Assembly: GCF_000333015.1 (NCBI RefSeq)
Contig: NZ_BANT01000045.1
Location: 1 to 43,946 of the forward strand
Length of the DNA: 43,946 nt
Direction: 5' to 3'
Source of the DNA: Gordonia hirsuta DSM 44140 = NBRC 16056
GTDB taxonomy: Bacteria; Actinomycetota; Actinomycetes; Mycobacteriales; Mycobacteriaceae
Part shown: piece by piece, positions 8,614 through 17,569 of the stretch
How positions within the stretch are numbered: position 1 is the stretch's first letter
Layout: every line of letters begins with the position of its first letter
Position numbers and translations under genes: made by a program
The notes under the pieces: generated by a model
Told to the model about the DNA's origin: nothing
The model's input: only the letters and a program-made list of their open reading frames with translations
The model's database searches: none

Positions 8614-9822
8614 GTGAGTTTCGCTTTCGGTGTGGCGCTGTTCGCGCTCGCCCTGCTGATCTCGATCGCCTGGCATGAGCTCGGGCACATGTGGGCCGCA
8701 CAGGCCACCGGGATGAAGGTGCGCCGCTATTTCGTCGGTTTCGGGCCGACGATCTGGTCGACGCGCCGGAAAGAAACCGAGTACGGCCTCAAAGGCATTC
8801 CGCTGGGCGGGTTCTGCGATATCGCCGGCATGACCCCGTACGACGAACTCGCCGAAGAGGACCGCGAACGGGCGATGTACAAACAGCCCACCTGGAAGCG
8901 GCTGACGGTGCTGTTCGCTGGTCCGGCGCAGAACTTCCTGCTGGGCTTCGTGCTGGTCCTCGTGCTCGGTCTTGGCTGGGGGCTGCCGATCCTGGGTGAC
9001 AAACCGGTCTACGCCACCACCGTCGGCTGTGTGGCCCCGACCCAGGCCGCCGACGGAACCCTGGCCGAATGCAGCGGCAGCGGCCCGGCGGTGGGCGCCG
9101 GTGTGCGCCCCGGAGATCAGATCCTGGCAGTGGACGGTCACACCGTCGCCGACAACCGTGACCTGATCCGGCGGGTCCAGGCCGGCGAGGGGCAGGTCCG
9201 GCTGACCGTGGAGCGCGACGGACAGCAGCAGGAGCTGACCGTGCCGGTCACCCGCGTGCAGCGCATGGTGGAGCGGCCCGACGGCAGCCTGGAGTCGGTG
9301 CAGGTCGGTGCCATCGGTGTCGGGCTGACCGTGGAACATGTGCGGCACTACAACCTGGCGACCGTGTGGGGCGGTGCGGTCTCGTTCACCGGCTCGATGT
9401 TCACCGAGACCTACAAGGCGCTGATCTCGTTGCCGTCGAAGGTCGGGAAGCTGTGGACTGCGGTGACCGGCGGGCCGCGGGACCTGGACACCCCGATCAG
9501 CGTCGTCGGCGCCTCGGTCGCCGGCGGACAGGCCGTCGATCACGGCTATTGGGACGTCTTCCTGCTGCTGTTGATCAGCGTCAACTTCTTCCTGGGCGCA
9601 TTCAACCTGGTGCCGTTGCTGCCGCTGGACGGCGGGCACATGGCGATCGCGATCTACGAGAAGTTCCGCGACAAGATCCGCGGCCTGTTCGGCCGTGCCG
9701 CGGCCGGTCCGGTCGACTACTACAAGCTGATGCCGCTGACGTACGCGGTGGTGGTGGTGATGGGCGCCTTCATGGTGCTCACGTTGACCGCCGACATCGT
9801 CAACCCCATTCAGATCTTCTGA
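8614..9822 (+). CDS. rip1: Site-2 membrane metalloprotease (Rip1/RseP-type)
   Basis: This M50-family intramembrane zinc protease cuts anti-sigma factors and other membrane proteins in regulated intramembrane proteolysis. The 402-residue protein starts in a hydrophobic helix with the HExxH motif (H21, E22, H25), has a PDZ domain (about residues 160-235, with GAGVRPGDQILAV) and the third Zn ligand in LPLDGGH (D339), followed by a last helix. The length matches Rip1 (Rv2869c). The GTG start has GGAG about 7 nt upstream. It lies 16 nt after dxr and 24 nt before ispG, so it is very likely in the same transcript. Confidence 0.93.
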   Translation: MSFAFGVALFALALLISIAWHELGHMWAAQATGMKVRRYFVGFGPTIWSTRRKETEYGLKGIPLGGFCDIAGMTPYDELAEEDRERAMYKQPTWKRLTVLFAGPAQNFLLGFVLVLVLGLGWGLPILGDKPVYATTVGCVAPTQAADGTLAECSGSGPAVGAGVRPGDQILAVDGHTVADNRDLIRRVQAGEGQVRLTVERDGQQQELTVPVTRVQRMVERPDGSLESVQVGAIGVGLTVEHVRHYNLATVWGGAVSFTGSMFTETYKALISLPSKVGKLWTAVTGGPRDLDTPISVVGASVAGGQAVDHGYWDVFLLLLISVNFFLGAFNLVPLLPLDGGHMAIAIYEKFRDKIRGLFGRAAAGPVDYYKLMPLTYAVVVVMGAFMVLTLTADIVNPIQIF

Positions 9823-9846
9823 GAACCGATACGACAGGAGCAAGAC

Positions 9847-10998
9847 ATGAGTGAACCGATCGGACTCGGAATTCCCACCCCGCCACCGGTGCTGGCCCCG
9901 CGCCGCAAGACCCGCCAGCTGATGGTCGGCAAGGTCGGTGTCGGCAGCGACTTCCCGATCTCTGTGCAGTCGATGTGCACCACCCCCACGCACGACATCA
10001 ATGCGACGCTGCAGCAGATCGCCGAACTGACCGCCTCGGGCTGCGATATCGTCCGGGTGGCGTGCCCGCGGCAGGAGGACGCCGATGCGCTCGCCGAGAT
10101 CGCCCGGCGCTCGCAGATCCCGGTCATCGCCGATATCCACTTCCAGCCCAAGTACATCTTCGCCGCGATCGATGCCGGATGTGCGGCGGTGCGGGTGAAC
10201 CCGGGCAACATCAAAGAGTTCGACGGCCGCGTCAAAGAGGTCGCCAAGGCGGCCGGCGATGCCGGCATCCCCATCCGGATCGGGGTGAACGCAGGCTCGC
10301 TCGATCCGCGGCTGATGGCCAAATACGGGAAGGCCACCCCCGAAGCCCTGGTCGAGTCGGCGCTGTGGGAGGCGGGCCTGTTCGAGGAACACGGCTTCGG
10401 CGACATCAAGATCTCGGTCAAACACAACGACCCGGTCGTCATGGTCGAGGCCTACCGGCAGCTGGCCGCCCAATGCGACTACCCGCTGCACCTGGGCGTC
10501 ACCGAGGCCGGTCCGGCCTTCCAGGGCACCATCAAGTCGGCAGTCGCCTTCGGGGCGCTGCTGACCGAGGGGATCGGCGACACCATCCGGGTCTCGCTGT
10601 CGGCACCGCCGGCCGAGGAGATCAAGGTCGGCGATGCGATCCTGCAGTCGCTCAACCTGCGTCCGCGCAAACTCGAGATCGTCTCCTGCCCGTCGTGCGG
10701 ACGCGCGCAGGTGGACGTCTACAAGCTGGCCGATGAGGTGACCGCCGGTCTGGAGGGGCTGGAGGTGCCGCTGCGGGTGGCGGTGATGGGCTGCGTGGTG
10801 AACGGGCCAGGTGAGGCCCGCGAGGCCGATCTGGGCGTGGCCTCCGGCAACGGCAAGGGACAGATCTTCGTCAAGGGCGAGGTGATCAAGACCGTGCCCG
10901 AGTCGAAGATCGTGGAGACCTTGATCGAAGAAGCTCTGCGCATCGCCGAGGAAACGGGGGAGACTGGAAGCGGAGCCCCGCAGGTGACGATCGGCTGA
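9847..10998 (+). CDS. ispG: 4-hydroxy-3-methylbut-2-en-1-yl diphosphate synthase (flavodoxin)
   Basis: IspG (GcpE) reduces MEcPP to HMBPP, the penultimate MEP-pathway step, using a [4Fe-4S] cluster. The 383-residue protein has the N-terminal TIM-barrel blocks ([29 protein letters not shown]) and the cluster cysteines C281, C284 (SCPSCGR) and C316 ([10 protein letters not shown]), the latter in the diagnostic NGPGE motif. The ribosome binding site ACAGGAG lies about 6 nt before the ATG. It follows the Rip1-type protease in the dxr unit, so two MEP enzymes are probably co-expressed. Confidence 0.97.
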   Translation: MSEPIGLGIPTPPPVLAPRRKTRQLMVGKVGVGSDFPISVQSMCTTPTHDINATLQQIAELTASGCDIVRVACPRQEDADALAEIARRSQIPVIADIHFQPKYIFAAIDAGCAAVRVNPGNIKEFDGRVKEVAKAAGDAGIPIRIGVNAGSLDPRLMAKYGKATPEALVESALWEAGLFEEHGFGDIKISVKHNDPVVMVEAYRQLAAQCDYPLHLGVTEAGPAFQGTIKSAVAFGALLTEGIGDTIRVSLSAPPAEEIKVGDAILQSLNLRPRKLEIVSCPSCGRAQVDVYKLADEVTAGLEGLEVPLRVAVMGCVVNGPGEAREADLGVASGNGKGQIFVKGEVIKTVPESKIVETLIEEALRIAEETGETGSGAPQVTIG

Positions 10999-11011
10999 GG
11001 GAACAACAGCG

Positions 11012-11017
11012 CAGGAG
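11012..11017 (+). promoter_or_regulatory. Ribosome binding site that sets the GNAT start
   Basis: AGGAGG abuts a GTG at 11018 but stands 6 nt before the in-frame GTG at 11024, so the second GTG is the better start. Confidence 0.7.
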
Positions 11018-11023
11018 GTGGTC

Positions 11024-11860
11024 GTGCTCGGATTGTTGCGTGACCGCCCACTGGGTTCGCGGGATGCCGCAGCCGTGGCTCGGGCCCTGGACGCCGACCC
11101 GGTCGCCTCGTGCATGGTGGCGGCACGGGTGGAGGCCTTCGGCCTCACCCCCCGCTTCCTCGGCGGAGAGCTGTGGACCGCCTCCCAGCCCGAGGACTCG
11201 CTGTGCTTCTCCGGCGCCAATCTGATGCCGCTGTCCGGGGACCCCGGCCAGCTCGATCACTTCGCGGCACGGGCGCTGGCCATGCCGCGCGTGTGCACCT
11301 CGGTGGTGGGACCGTCGCACCTGGCGCTGGCGCTGTGGGAACGGCTGGCCACCGAATGGAGCGAGCCCCGGGAGATCCGGGCCGAGCAGCCGCTGCTGGC
11401 CGTCGACGGCTATCCGGCGACGCCGATCGACCGGGAGGTCCGGCGGGTGACCCAGGACGATCTGGACGACTACTTCCCGGCCGCGGTGACGATGTTCACC
11501 AGCGAGGTCGGCGTCGATCCGTGCGACGGCGACGGGGGACAGAGTTTCCGTCGGCGCCTGTCCTCGCTCATCTCTGCCGGCCGGGTCTTCGCCCGCTTCG
11601 ACGGCCGGCGGGTGATCTTCAAGGCCGAGATCGGATCGCTGTCCCGGCGGGCCGGCCAGATTCAGGGAGTCTGGGTCGACCCCGAATACCGGGGGAGAGG
11701 GTACGGAGCGGCCGGCACCGCCGCCGTGGTCGCCGCGATCGCCCGGCAGGGCCGGATCGCCAGCCTGTACGTCAACGACTACAACACTGCAGCGCGTGCG
11801 GCTTACCAGCGTGTCGGCTTCCAGCAGGTCGGCACCTTCGCCACGGTCCTGATCGACTGA
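11024..11860 (+). CDS. GNAT acetyltransferase with N-terminal DUF4081 domain
   Basis: The 278-residue protein joins an N-terminal DUF4081-like domain (about residues 1-115) to a C-terminal GNAT fold (about 140-275). The acetyl-CoA loop is visible as YRGRGYGAAG (R-x2-G-x-G/A pattern), followed by the late β-strand LYVNDYNTAARAAYQRVGF, typical of N-acetyltransferases. The substrate is unknown. It is 25 nt after ispG, in the same place as Rv2867c of M. tuberculosis, and may be co-transcribed. The start was moved from the first GTG to 11024 because of the AGGAGG spacing. Confidence 0.88.
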   Translation: MLGLLRDRPLGSRDAAAVARALDADPVASCMVAARVEAFGLTPRFLGGELWTASQPEDSLCFSGANLMPLSGDPGQLDHFAARALAMPRVCTSVVGPSHLALALWERLATEWSEPREIRAEQPLLAVDGYPATPIDREVRRVTQDDLDDYFPAAVTMFTSEVGVDPCDGDGGQSFRRRLSSLISAGRVFARFDGRRVIFKAEIGSLSRRAGQIQGVWVDPEYRGRGYGAAGTAAVVAAIARQGRIASLYVNDYNTAARAAYQRVGFQQVGTFATVLID

Positions 11861-11919
11861 CACCGCGCTGCGCCCGCGACACGCAGACCCGGCACCGGAG
11901 TCGGCCGGGCATCGGCGCC

Positions 11920-11925
11920 TAGGAT
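11920..11925 (+). promoter_or_regulatory. Leaderless -10 element for the lipoprotein PBP
   Basis: TAGGAT is followed by 9 nt and then ATG at 11935. No ribosome binding site precedes the ATG. Confidence 0.6.
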
Positions 11926-11934
11926 CAAGACTCG

Positions 11935-13734
11935 ATGAGGTTTACCAGGCGGGTCGCGGCGGTGTGCACGGCAGTGGTGCTGGCGGCATCGCTGCTGGCG
12001 TGCGGAACCGCCGACCACGGTCCACGCACCGTCGCCGATGCCTTCCTGAACGATTTCGCTCACCGTGACTTCGCCGCCGCCGCGGCCCGCACCACCGCAC
12101 CCGATCGCGCCGAACCCTTCCTCGCCGCCGCCTGGTCGGGTCTGACGGCCGAGGCGATGACGGCCCGCAGCGGCCGGATCCGGATGGACCGCGATATCGC
12201 CGACGTCGACGTGACCTACACCTGGGCGCTGCCGGGGAAACGGGAATGGACCTATCCGGCGACGTTGACGATGGGGCGCAGCGATGCGGGCTGGTCGGTG
12301 CGCTGGTCGTCGACCGATGTGCATCCTGAACTCGGTGCCGATCAGCGGCTGTCGCTGGCGACTTTCGCCCCGCCGCGGGCGGCGGTCAACGAATCCGACG
12401 GCAGCGAGGTGATGGCCGACGGCACCATCGTGGCGATCTCCTTCGACGGGGCGGCCGCGGCGGCGCAGGGATCGGTGATGGACTCGGCGACCCGGCTGAT
12501 CGGGGTGCTCGGCGCAGACCTGGACGGGATGTCGGCGCAAGAGCTGGCAGAGAAGGCGACCGCCAGTACGGACCCGATCCAGCTCACCCGCATTCCGGTG
12601 GCCCGGTTCGATCGACTGCGCGACCAGCTCGCGATGCCCGGCGTGATCGCGGCCGAGCAGGCGATCCTGACCCCGCGGGACCCGAACTTCGCCCCGGCGA
12701 TCCTGCAGCAGGTCCGGGTGAGCGTGGCCGACAAGATGACCGGAGGCTCGGGCTGGCGGATCTCGGTGGTCAATCCGAACGGTCTGACCGCCGATGTCCT
12801 TGCCGACCATCCGGCCACCCCGGCCCCGGCCATCGCCCTGACGCTGTCCCGATCGGTGCAGGACGCGGCCCAGCGGGCGGTCAACGCCGTCGGCAAGCAG
12901 ACGATGATGGTGGTCGTGCAGGCCTCGACCGGCAAGCTCCTGGCCGTCGCCCAGAATCCGGCTGCCGACCGGGACGGGTTGCTGGCCACGATGGGCACCT
13001 ATCCGCCGGGATCGACCTTCAAGATGGTGACCTCGGCGGCGGGGATGGCCGCGGGCCTGACCGACCCGGAGGCGATCGTGCCGTGTCCCGGCGAAATCCA
13101 GATCGGTTCGCGGCTGATCCCGAACTACGATCGTTTCGCGCTCGGCCCGGTCCCGCTGCGTCAGGCGTTCGCGAACTCGTGCAACACCTCCTTCGCCGAA
13201 CTGGCCAGCCGGATGGGACCCTCGGATCTGGCGCACGCGGCGGCCGCGATGGGGCTGGGCCCGACCTACGAGATCCCCGGAATCGACTCCGCACCGGGTT
13301 CGGTGCCGATCGAACCCGATCTGGTGGTGCGTGCCGAGGACGGCTTCGGACAGGGCACCGTGCTGTCGACGCCGCTGGGGATGGCGTTGGTCGCGGCGAC
13401 CGCAGCGACCGGCAAACCGCCGGTGCCGCAGCTGATCAACGGCCGCGAGACCAAGGTGACCGGCCCGCGACCGGAACTGAAACCCGAGGTCTATGCGCAA
13501 CTGCGCCCGATGATGCGGGCTGTGGTCACCGAGGGCACGGCCACCTCCATCTCCGGGGCGGGACCGGTCTTCGGTAAGACCGGTGAGGCCGAGGTCGCCG
13601 GGGGCTCGCACGCCTGGTTCGCCGGCTTCCGCGGGGACCTGGCCTTTGCCACGCTCATCGTGCTGGGCGGTGATTCGACCAACGCGGTCAATGTGACCCG
13701 CGACTTCCTCAACCTTCTGCCGCCGGGCCGGTGA
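11935..13734 (+). CDS. Penicillin-binding protein, lipoprotein transpeptidase
   Basis: This 599-residue protein is a peptidoglycan DD-transpeptidase anchored outside the membrane. The N-terminus is a signal peptide with lipobox LLAC at about residues 20-23. Next come an NTF2-like/MecA-N-type region (about 30-140), a PBP-dimer-like region (about 150-280) and the transpeptidase domain with all three motifs: S360-T-F-K (nucleophile), S415-C-N and K548-T-G. It resembles Rv2864c (PenA-like/PBP-lipo). It is class B by domain order. A TAGGAT element 9 nt before the ATG suggests it has its own leaderless promoter downstream of the GNAT gene. It converges on hmuV. Confidence 0.93.
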   Translation: MRFTRRVAAVCTAVVLAASLLACGTADHGPRTVADAFLNDFAHRDFAAAAARTTAPDRAEPFLAAAWSGLTAEAMTARSGRIRMDRDIADVDVTYTWALPGKREWTYPATLTMGRSDAGWSVRWSSTDVHPELGADQRLSLATFAPPRAAVNESDGSEVMADGTIVAISFDGAAAAAQGSVMDSATRLIGVLGADLDGMSAQELAEKATASTDPIQLTRIPVARFDRLRDQLAMPGVIAAEQAILTPRDPNFAPAILQQVRVSVADKMTGGSGWRISVVNPNGLTADVLADHPATPAPAIALTLSRSVQDAAQRAVNAVGKQTMMVVVQASTGKLLAVAQNPAADRDGLLATMGTYPPGSTFKMVTSAAGMAAGLTDPEAIVPCPGEIQIGSRLIPNYDRFALGPVPLRQAFANSCNTSFAELASRMGPSDLAHAAAAMGLGPTYEIPGIDSAPGSVPIEPDLVVRAEDGFGQGTVLSTPLGMALVAATAATGKPPVPQLINGRETKVTGPRPELKPEVYAQLRPMMRAVVTEGTATSISGAGPVFGKTGEAEVAGGSHAWFAGFRGDLAFATLIVLGGDSTNAVNVTRDFLNLLPPGR

Positions 13735-13753
13735 GTCCGCCGCGCCGACCGGT

Positions 13754-14551
13754 TCAGGAGCGGTCCGGGGTGATGATCAGCTCGCCGGTGTCGGGGTGGC
13801 GGACCAGCGCGACCGGGTGATCGTAGGTCTGGGTCAACAGCGCGGCGGTGAACACCTCGTCGACGGTGCCGTGGGCGAGGATACGCCCGCCCTTCATCAG
13901 TGCGACCCGATCGGCGTAGGCGGCGGCCAGCGACAGGTCGTGGACCACCAGCACCACGGTCAGTCCCGCGTCCGCGCGGGCCCGCAGGATCTTCAGGACC
14001 TGCTCGCTGTGGCCGATGTCCAGGGCCGCGGTCGGCTCGTCGAGCAGCAGCACCGGGGTGTCCTGTGCCAGCGCCCGGGCCAGCGAAACCCGGGCCTGCT
14101 GTCCACCGGACAACTGCGGAAACGGCCGGTCCACCAGATCCTCGACCCCGCAGGCGACGATGGCCTTGTCGACCAGTTGCGCCGAGTCCCGGGCCTCCGG
14201 CTCGCGCAGCCACGGATAACGGCCCAGTTCGACGACCTCGCGAACGGTGAACGGTGTGTCCACGCGGTTGCTCTGCGTCACCAGGGCGCGGTGGCGGGCC
14301 AGTTCCCGGGCCGGGTAGCCACCCAGGTGGCGTCCGCCCAGGTGTACGCTGCCGGCCTTCGGTGCGCGCACTCCGGCCAGGACCGACAGCAGCGTCGATT
14401 TACCGCAGCCGTTCGGTCCGACCAGCGCGATGATCTGCGCCGGTTCGGCGTTCAGACTCACCCCGTGCAGCACGGGTCGGCCGCCCAGATCGATCTCGAC
14501 GTCGTGTGCGGTCAGGCTGATCCCGGGGGCAGGAGACTGTGGCGTGGTCAT
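13754..14551 (-). CDS. hmuV: Haem/iron ABC transporter ATPase
   Basis: The ATPase subunit powers haemin (or iron-chelate) import across the membrane. In 265 residues it has Walker A GPNGCGKST (residues 45-53), the Q-loop region VTQSNRV, the ABC signature LSGGQQARV, Walker B VLLLDEPTAALD and the H-loop VVHDLS. The start is 1 nt past the permease stop, so it is the third gene of the hmuT-hmuU-hmuV operon. The family cannot be told apart from siderophore FecE-type ATPases by sequence alone; haem is inferred from the binding protein. Confidence 0.88.
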   Translation of the reverse strand: MTTPQSPAPGISLTAHDVEIDLGGRPVLHGVSLNAEPAQIIALVGPNGCGKSTLLSVLAGVRAPKAGSVHLGGRHLGGYPARELARHRALVTQSNRVDTPFTVREVVELGRYPWLREPEARDSAQLVDKAIVACGVEDLVDRPFPQLSGGQQARVSLARALAQDTPVLLLDEPTAALDIGHSEQVLKILRARADAGLTVVLVVHDLSLAAAYADRVALMKGGRILAHGTVDEVFTAALLTQTYDHPVALVRHPDTGELIITPDRS

Positions 14552-14552
14552 C

Positions 14553-15608
14553 TCACCATCCCGTCTTCGCGGTCCGGCGCAGCAGGATGAAGAAGGCCGG
14601 TCCGCCGATCAGCGAGGTCAGCATGCCCAGCGGCAGCTCACCGTTGGTCAGGGTCCGGGCGGCCAGATCGGCGGCGGCGATGGTCAGTGCGCCGCCGATC
14701 ACCGAGGCCGGCAGCAGCACCCGGTGCCGCGGGCCCACCAGCAGGCGCATCACATGCGGCACGATCAGACCGACGAACATGACGATGCCGGTGAAGGCGA
14801 CCGCACCCGCGGTCAGAATCGCGACCAGGACGATCGCCTGTCGCCGGACCAGTTCGACGTTGATCCCCAGCGAGGCGGCCTGGATCTCGCCGAGGGCCAG
14901 CAGATCGAGCTTGTTGACCAGCACCAGGGAGGCGGCGATCGCCGAGATCACCAGCGGCGCCACCACCTGCACATGACCCCAGGAGACCGATCCGGCCAGG
15001 GAGCCGAGTTGCCAGAAGACGATCTGCTCGCGGGTCGCGGTCGAGGCGATGGTGGTCAGGTAGGCGATGATGCCCAGCGCGAAGGCGTTGACCGCGATAC
15101 CGGTGAGCACGATCATCACCACCGAGGTCCCCCCGTCGCGCATGCTCAGGGTGTAGACGGCGAAGGTGGTGAACAGACCGAAGACGGCGGCTGCACCGGC
15201 GACCGCCCAGCCGTTGGGGGCCGGTCCGCCGACGACGAACATCAGGCAGGCGCCGACGGCGGCACCGGAGGAGACGCCGATGATGCCGGGCTCGGCCAGT
15301 GGGTTGGCCAGCACCCCCTGCAGCAGACAGCCCGCCGCACCCAAGGCGGCGCCGACCAGGACACCGAGCACGATGCGGGGGAATCGGGACACCCACATCG
15401 CGTTCTCGCCCGCCTGGTCCGGCAGCGGTCCGATGTTCAGATGCCAGTGATGGGCGATGGAGCCGAGTACCTGCGACGGCGGGATCGAGACCTGACCGGT
15501 CCCTGCGGAGAAGACGATGACCGCGCCCAGCAGCAGCAGGCTGGCGACCATCACCCAGATAGCGCGGCTCCAGTTGGCCGGAGCCCGACGGCGCAATGTC
15601 TCGTTCAC
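14553..15608 (-). CDS. hmuU: FecCD-type haem/iron ABC permease
   Basis: The 351-residue permease has the FecCD layout: about 10 hydrophobic helices, with the conserved blocks PRIVLGVLVGAALGAAGCLLQG and NPLAEPGIIGVSSGAA near residues 70-120, and GFVGLIVPHV-like FVGLIVPHVMR near residue 290. It overlaps the hmuT stop by 4 nt and is followed at 1 nt by hmuV, so the three are translationally coupled. It carries haemin or a chelate through the membrane with HmuV. Confidence 0.9.
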   Translation of the reverse strand: MNETLRRRAPANWSRAIWVMVASLLLLGAVIVFSAGTGQVSIPPSQVLGSIAHHWHLNIGPLPDQAGENAMWVSRFPRIVLGVLVGAALGAAGCLLQGVLANPLAEPGIIGVSSGAAVGACLMFVVGGPAPNGWAVAGAAAVFGLFTTFAVYTLSMRDGGTSVVMIVLTGIAVNAFALGIIAYLTTIASTATREQIVFWQLGSLAGSVSWGHVQVVAPLVISAIAASLVLVNKLDLLALGEIQAASLGINVELVRRQAIVLVAILTAGAVAFTGIVMFVGLIVPHVMRLLVGPRHRVLLPASVIGGALTIAAADLAARTLTNGELPLGMLTSLIGGPAFFILLRRTAKTGW

Positions 15609-16597
15609 CGGTAGATCGCCTTCCCGAGCGCCTGCAGCACCAGCCCGGTGTCCGGACCGAAGGCCAGCACCTGAGTCTCGTCCATCGCGATCACACGGTC
15701 GGCCCGCCCGGCTCTGGTCCCGGCGATCGCCGGCAGCGCCGCGACCTTGTCCAGACCGCCGACGGATTCGGCTCCCTGGGTCATCACCAGGATCACCTGT
15801 GGATCGGCCCGCATCAACGATTCGGTGCTCACTGTGGTGAACGACGCAGTCAGTCCGGCTTCGGTGCCCGCATCGCGGCCGCCCAGGGCCGTGATCAGGT
15901 CGTCGGCCCCGGAGTTCGGACCGGCCAACAGGATCAGCCGATCGCCGCGGATGTACAGGAAAGCGATCGTCGGATCGCCCGTCGGATCGGGCAGCGCATC
16001 GCGGGCGGCCTGGATCTGCGCCTGGGTGCGTGCCACCAGCTTCTCGCCGGCGGCCTCGGCGCCCAGCGCCGTCGCGATATCGCGGATCAGACGGGGTGTT
16101 CCGGCGACGCTGCGTTTGCCGGTGAACACCGCGACCGGGATGTGGGCGGCGCGCAGTTGACCGAGCGCCCCGGCCGGATTGATGTCTTCGCTGGCCAGCA
16201 CGATCGTCGGATTCTGCGCCAGCACCTTTTCGATGTTGACGGCGTGGCCGGCGTCGGTGACCTCGGGAACCGTCTGCGCCGCCGGGAAGGTGGTGGATCG
16301 GTCACGTCCGACCATGTTCTTGCCCAGCCCGAGGGCATAGACCGTCGCACCCAGCGTCCCGTTCCGGTCCAGGGCCACGATCCGCTGCGCCTGCGGTGCG
16401 GCGACCGGATCCTGTTCGACCGGGACGGGGTCGTCCTGGGGCAGGGTGGCGACCCGGGCGCCGTCGCGCAGATGTGCGGCGCCCGGATCGGCGCCCTGCC
16501 CGACATCCAGGGGATCGAGGCTGCAGCCGGACAGAACCAATAGCGCGGCCAGCAGTGCCGTCGCCGCGCAGACGAACGGGCGGCGGAACAATGGCAC
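15605..16597 (-). CDS. hmuT: Haem/iron-binding lipoprotein (HmuT-like)
   Basis: The 330-residue substrate-binding lipoprotein has a signal peptide with lipobox LSGC (about residues 22-25), then a periplasmic-binding fold of the BtuF/HmuT class: RIVALDRNGTLGATVYALG, MVGRDRSTTFP, VLAQNPTIVLASEDINP and a C-terminal DTGLVLQALGKAIY helix. The blocks around GRDRSTT fit haemin-binding HmuT rather than siderophore-binding FecB. The GTG start is supported by AGAGGA about 9 nt upstream; the longer frame upstream lacks a signal peptide at its start. The putative iron-regulator box is about 33-51 nt upstream. Confidence 0.87.
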   Translation of the reverse strand: MPLFRRPFVCAATALLAALLVLSGCSLDPLDVGQGADPGAAHLRDGARVATLPQDDPVPVEQDPVAAPQAQRIVALDRNGTLGATVYALGLGKNMVGRDRSTTFPAAQTVPEVTDAGHAVNIEKVLAQNPTIVLASEDINPAGALGQLRAAHIPVAVFTGKRSVAGTPRLIRDIATALGAEAAGEKLVARTQAQIQAARDALPDPTGDPTIAFLYIRGDRLILLAGPNSGADDLITALGGRDAGTEAGLTASFTTVSTESLMRADPQVILVMTQGAESVGGLDKVAALPAIAGTRAGRADRVIAMDETQVLAFGPDTGLVLQALGKAIYR

Positions 16598-16629
16598 GGG
16601 GAGATCCTCTGGAATCGGAACGGACGGAT

Positions 16630-16648
16630 TTAGGTACACCTTACCGAC
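16630..16648 (-). promoter_or_regulatory. DtxR/IdeR-like iron box and -10 of hmuTUV
   Basis: The plus strand reads TTAGGT-ACA-CCTTACC-GAC, which fits the remembered DtxR/IdeR consensus TWAGGTWAGSCTWACCTWA at most outer positions. On the minus strand it contains the -10-like TAAGGT (16643-16638), so a bound repressor would cover the hmuT promoter. It also lies about 53-71 nt before the divergent map gene. Confidence 0.6.
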
Positions 16649-16686
16649 CGGTTCGGGCGGCGCGGCGTCGGCCTGGACCGGGCCCG

Positions 16687-16692
16687 TAGGAT
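16687..16692 (+). promoter_or_regulatory. Leaderless -10 element for map
   Basis: TAGGAT is followed by 8 nt and then ATG at 16701. No ribosome binding site lies between them. Confidence 0.6.
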
Positions 16693-16700
16693 GAGGTCTC

Positions 16701-17561
16701 ATGACCGTTCGCGCACCGTTGCAGCCCGGCGTCGTCTCACCGACTCTGCCGGTTCCCGACTCCATCGCCCGCCCCGAATACGCCTGGAAGCCGACGGTGC
16801 AGGAGGGCAACGAGCCGTGGGTGCAGACCCCCGAGACGATCGAGAAGATGCGGGTGGCCGGCAAGATCGCGGCCAATGCTCTGGCCGAGGCCGGCCGGGC
16901 CGTCGCACCGGGCGTGACCACCGATGAGCTCGACCGCATCGCGCACGACTACATGATCGACCACGGTGCCTATCCGTCGACGCTGGGCTACCGGGGCTTT
17001 CCCAAATCGTGCTGCACCTCGCTCAACGAGGTGATCTGCCACGGCATCCCCGATTCGACGGTGATCGCCGACGGCGACATCGTCAACATCGATGTGACCG
17101 CCTACATCGACGGCGTGCACGGGGACACCAACGCCACCTTCCTGGCCGGTGACGTCTCTCAGGAGCATCGCGACCTGGTCGAACGCACCCGCATCGCGAC
17201 CGAGCGGGCGATCAAAGCCGTGAAACCGGGCCGGGAACTGAATGTCGTCGGCCGGGTGATCGAAGCCTATGCGAGTCGCTTCGGTTACAACGTCGTCCGC
17301 GATTTCACCGGTCACGGCATCGGCGAGACCTTCCACAACGGCCTCATCGTGCTGCACTACGACCAGCCGTCGGTCGACACGATCCTCGAACCCGGCATGG
17401 TCTTCACCATCGAGCCGATGATCAATCTGGGCGGCCTGGACTGGGAGCAGTGGGACGACGGCTGGACGGTGGTCACCAGTGACCGGAAGTGGACCGCGCA
17501 GTTCGAACACACGCTGGTGGTCACCGATGACGGTGCCGAGATCCTGACGCTGCCGGACTAG
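16701..17561 (+). CDS. map: Type I methionine aminopeptidase
   Basis: This enzyme removes the initiator Met from nascent proteins. The 286-residue protein has the five metal ligands of the pita-bread fold: D131, D142, H205, E238 and E269 (blocks [30 protein letters not shown]). The ~40-residue N-terminal extension with the PxxP-like WKPTVQEG segment is characteristic of the longer actinobacterial isoform (MapB, Rv2861c) and contains no zinc finger. The start is supported by TAGGAT 8 nt upstream. cobQ follows after 8 nt. Confidence 0.96.
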   Translation: MTVRAPLQPGVVSPTLPVPDSIARPEYAWKPTVQEGNEPWVQTPETIEKMRVAGKIAANALAEAGRAVAPGVTTDELDRIAHDYMIDHGAYPSTLGYRGFPKSCCTSLNEVICHGIPDSTVIADGDIVNIDVTAYIDGVHGDTNATFLAGDVSQEHRDLVERTRIATERAIKAVKPGRELNVVGRVIEAYASRFGYNVVRDFTGHGIGETFHNGLIVLHYDQPSVDTILEPGMVFTIEPMINLGGLDWEQWDDGWTVVTSDRKWTAQFEHTLVVTDDGAEILTLPD

Positions 17562-17569
17562 TCGCGCCG

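Noticed and set aside
8455..11220. 921-codon open frame on the minus strand opposite rip1, ispG and the GNAT gene
   Set aside because: It is a shadow of GC-rich coding on the other strand, with His/Gln/Arg/Gly/Asp-rich composition, no domains, and three well-supported genes opposite it.
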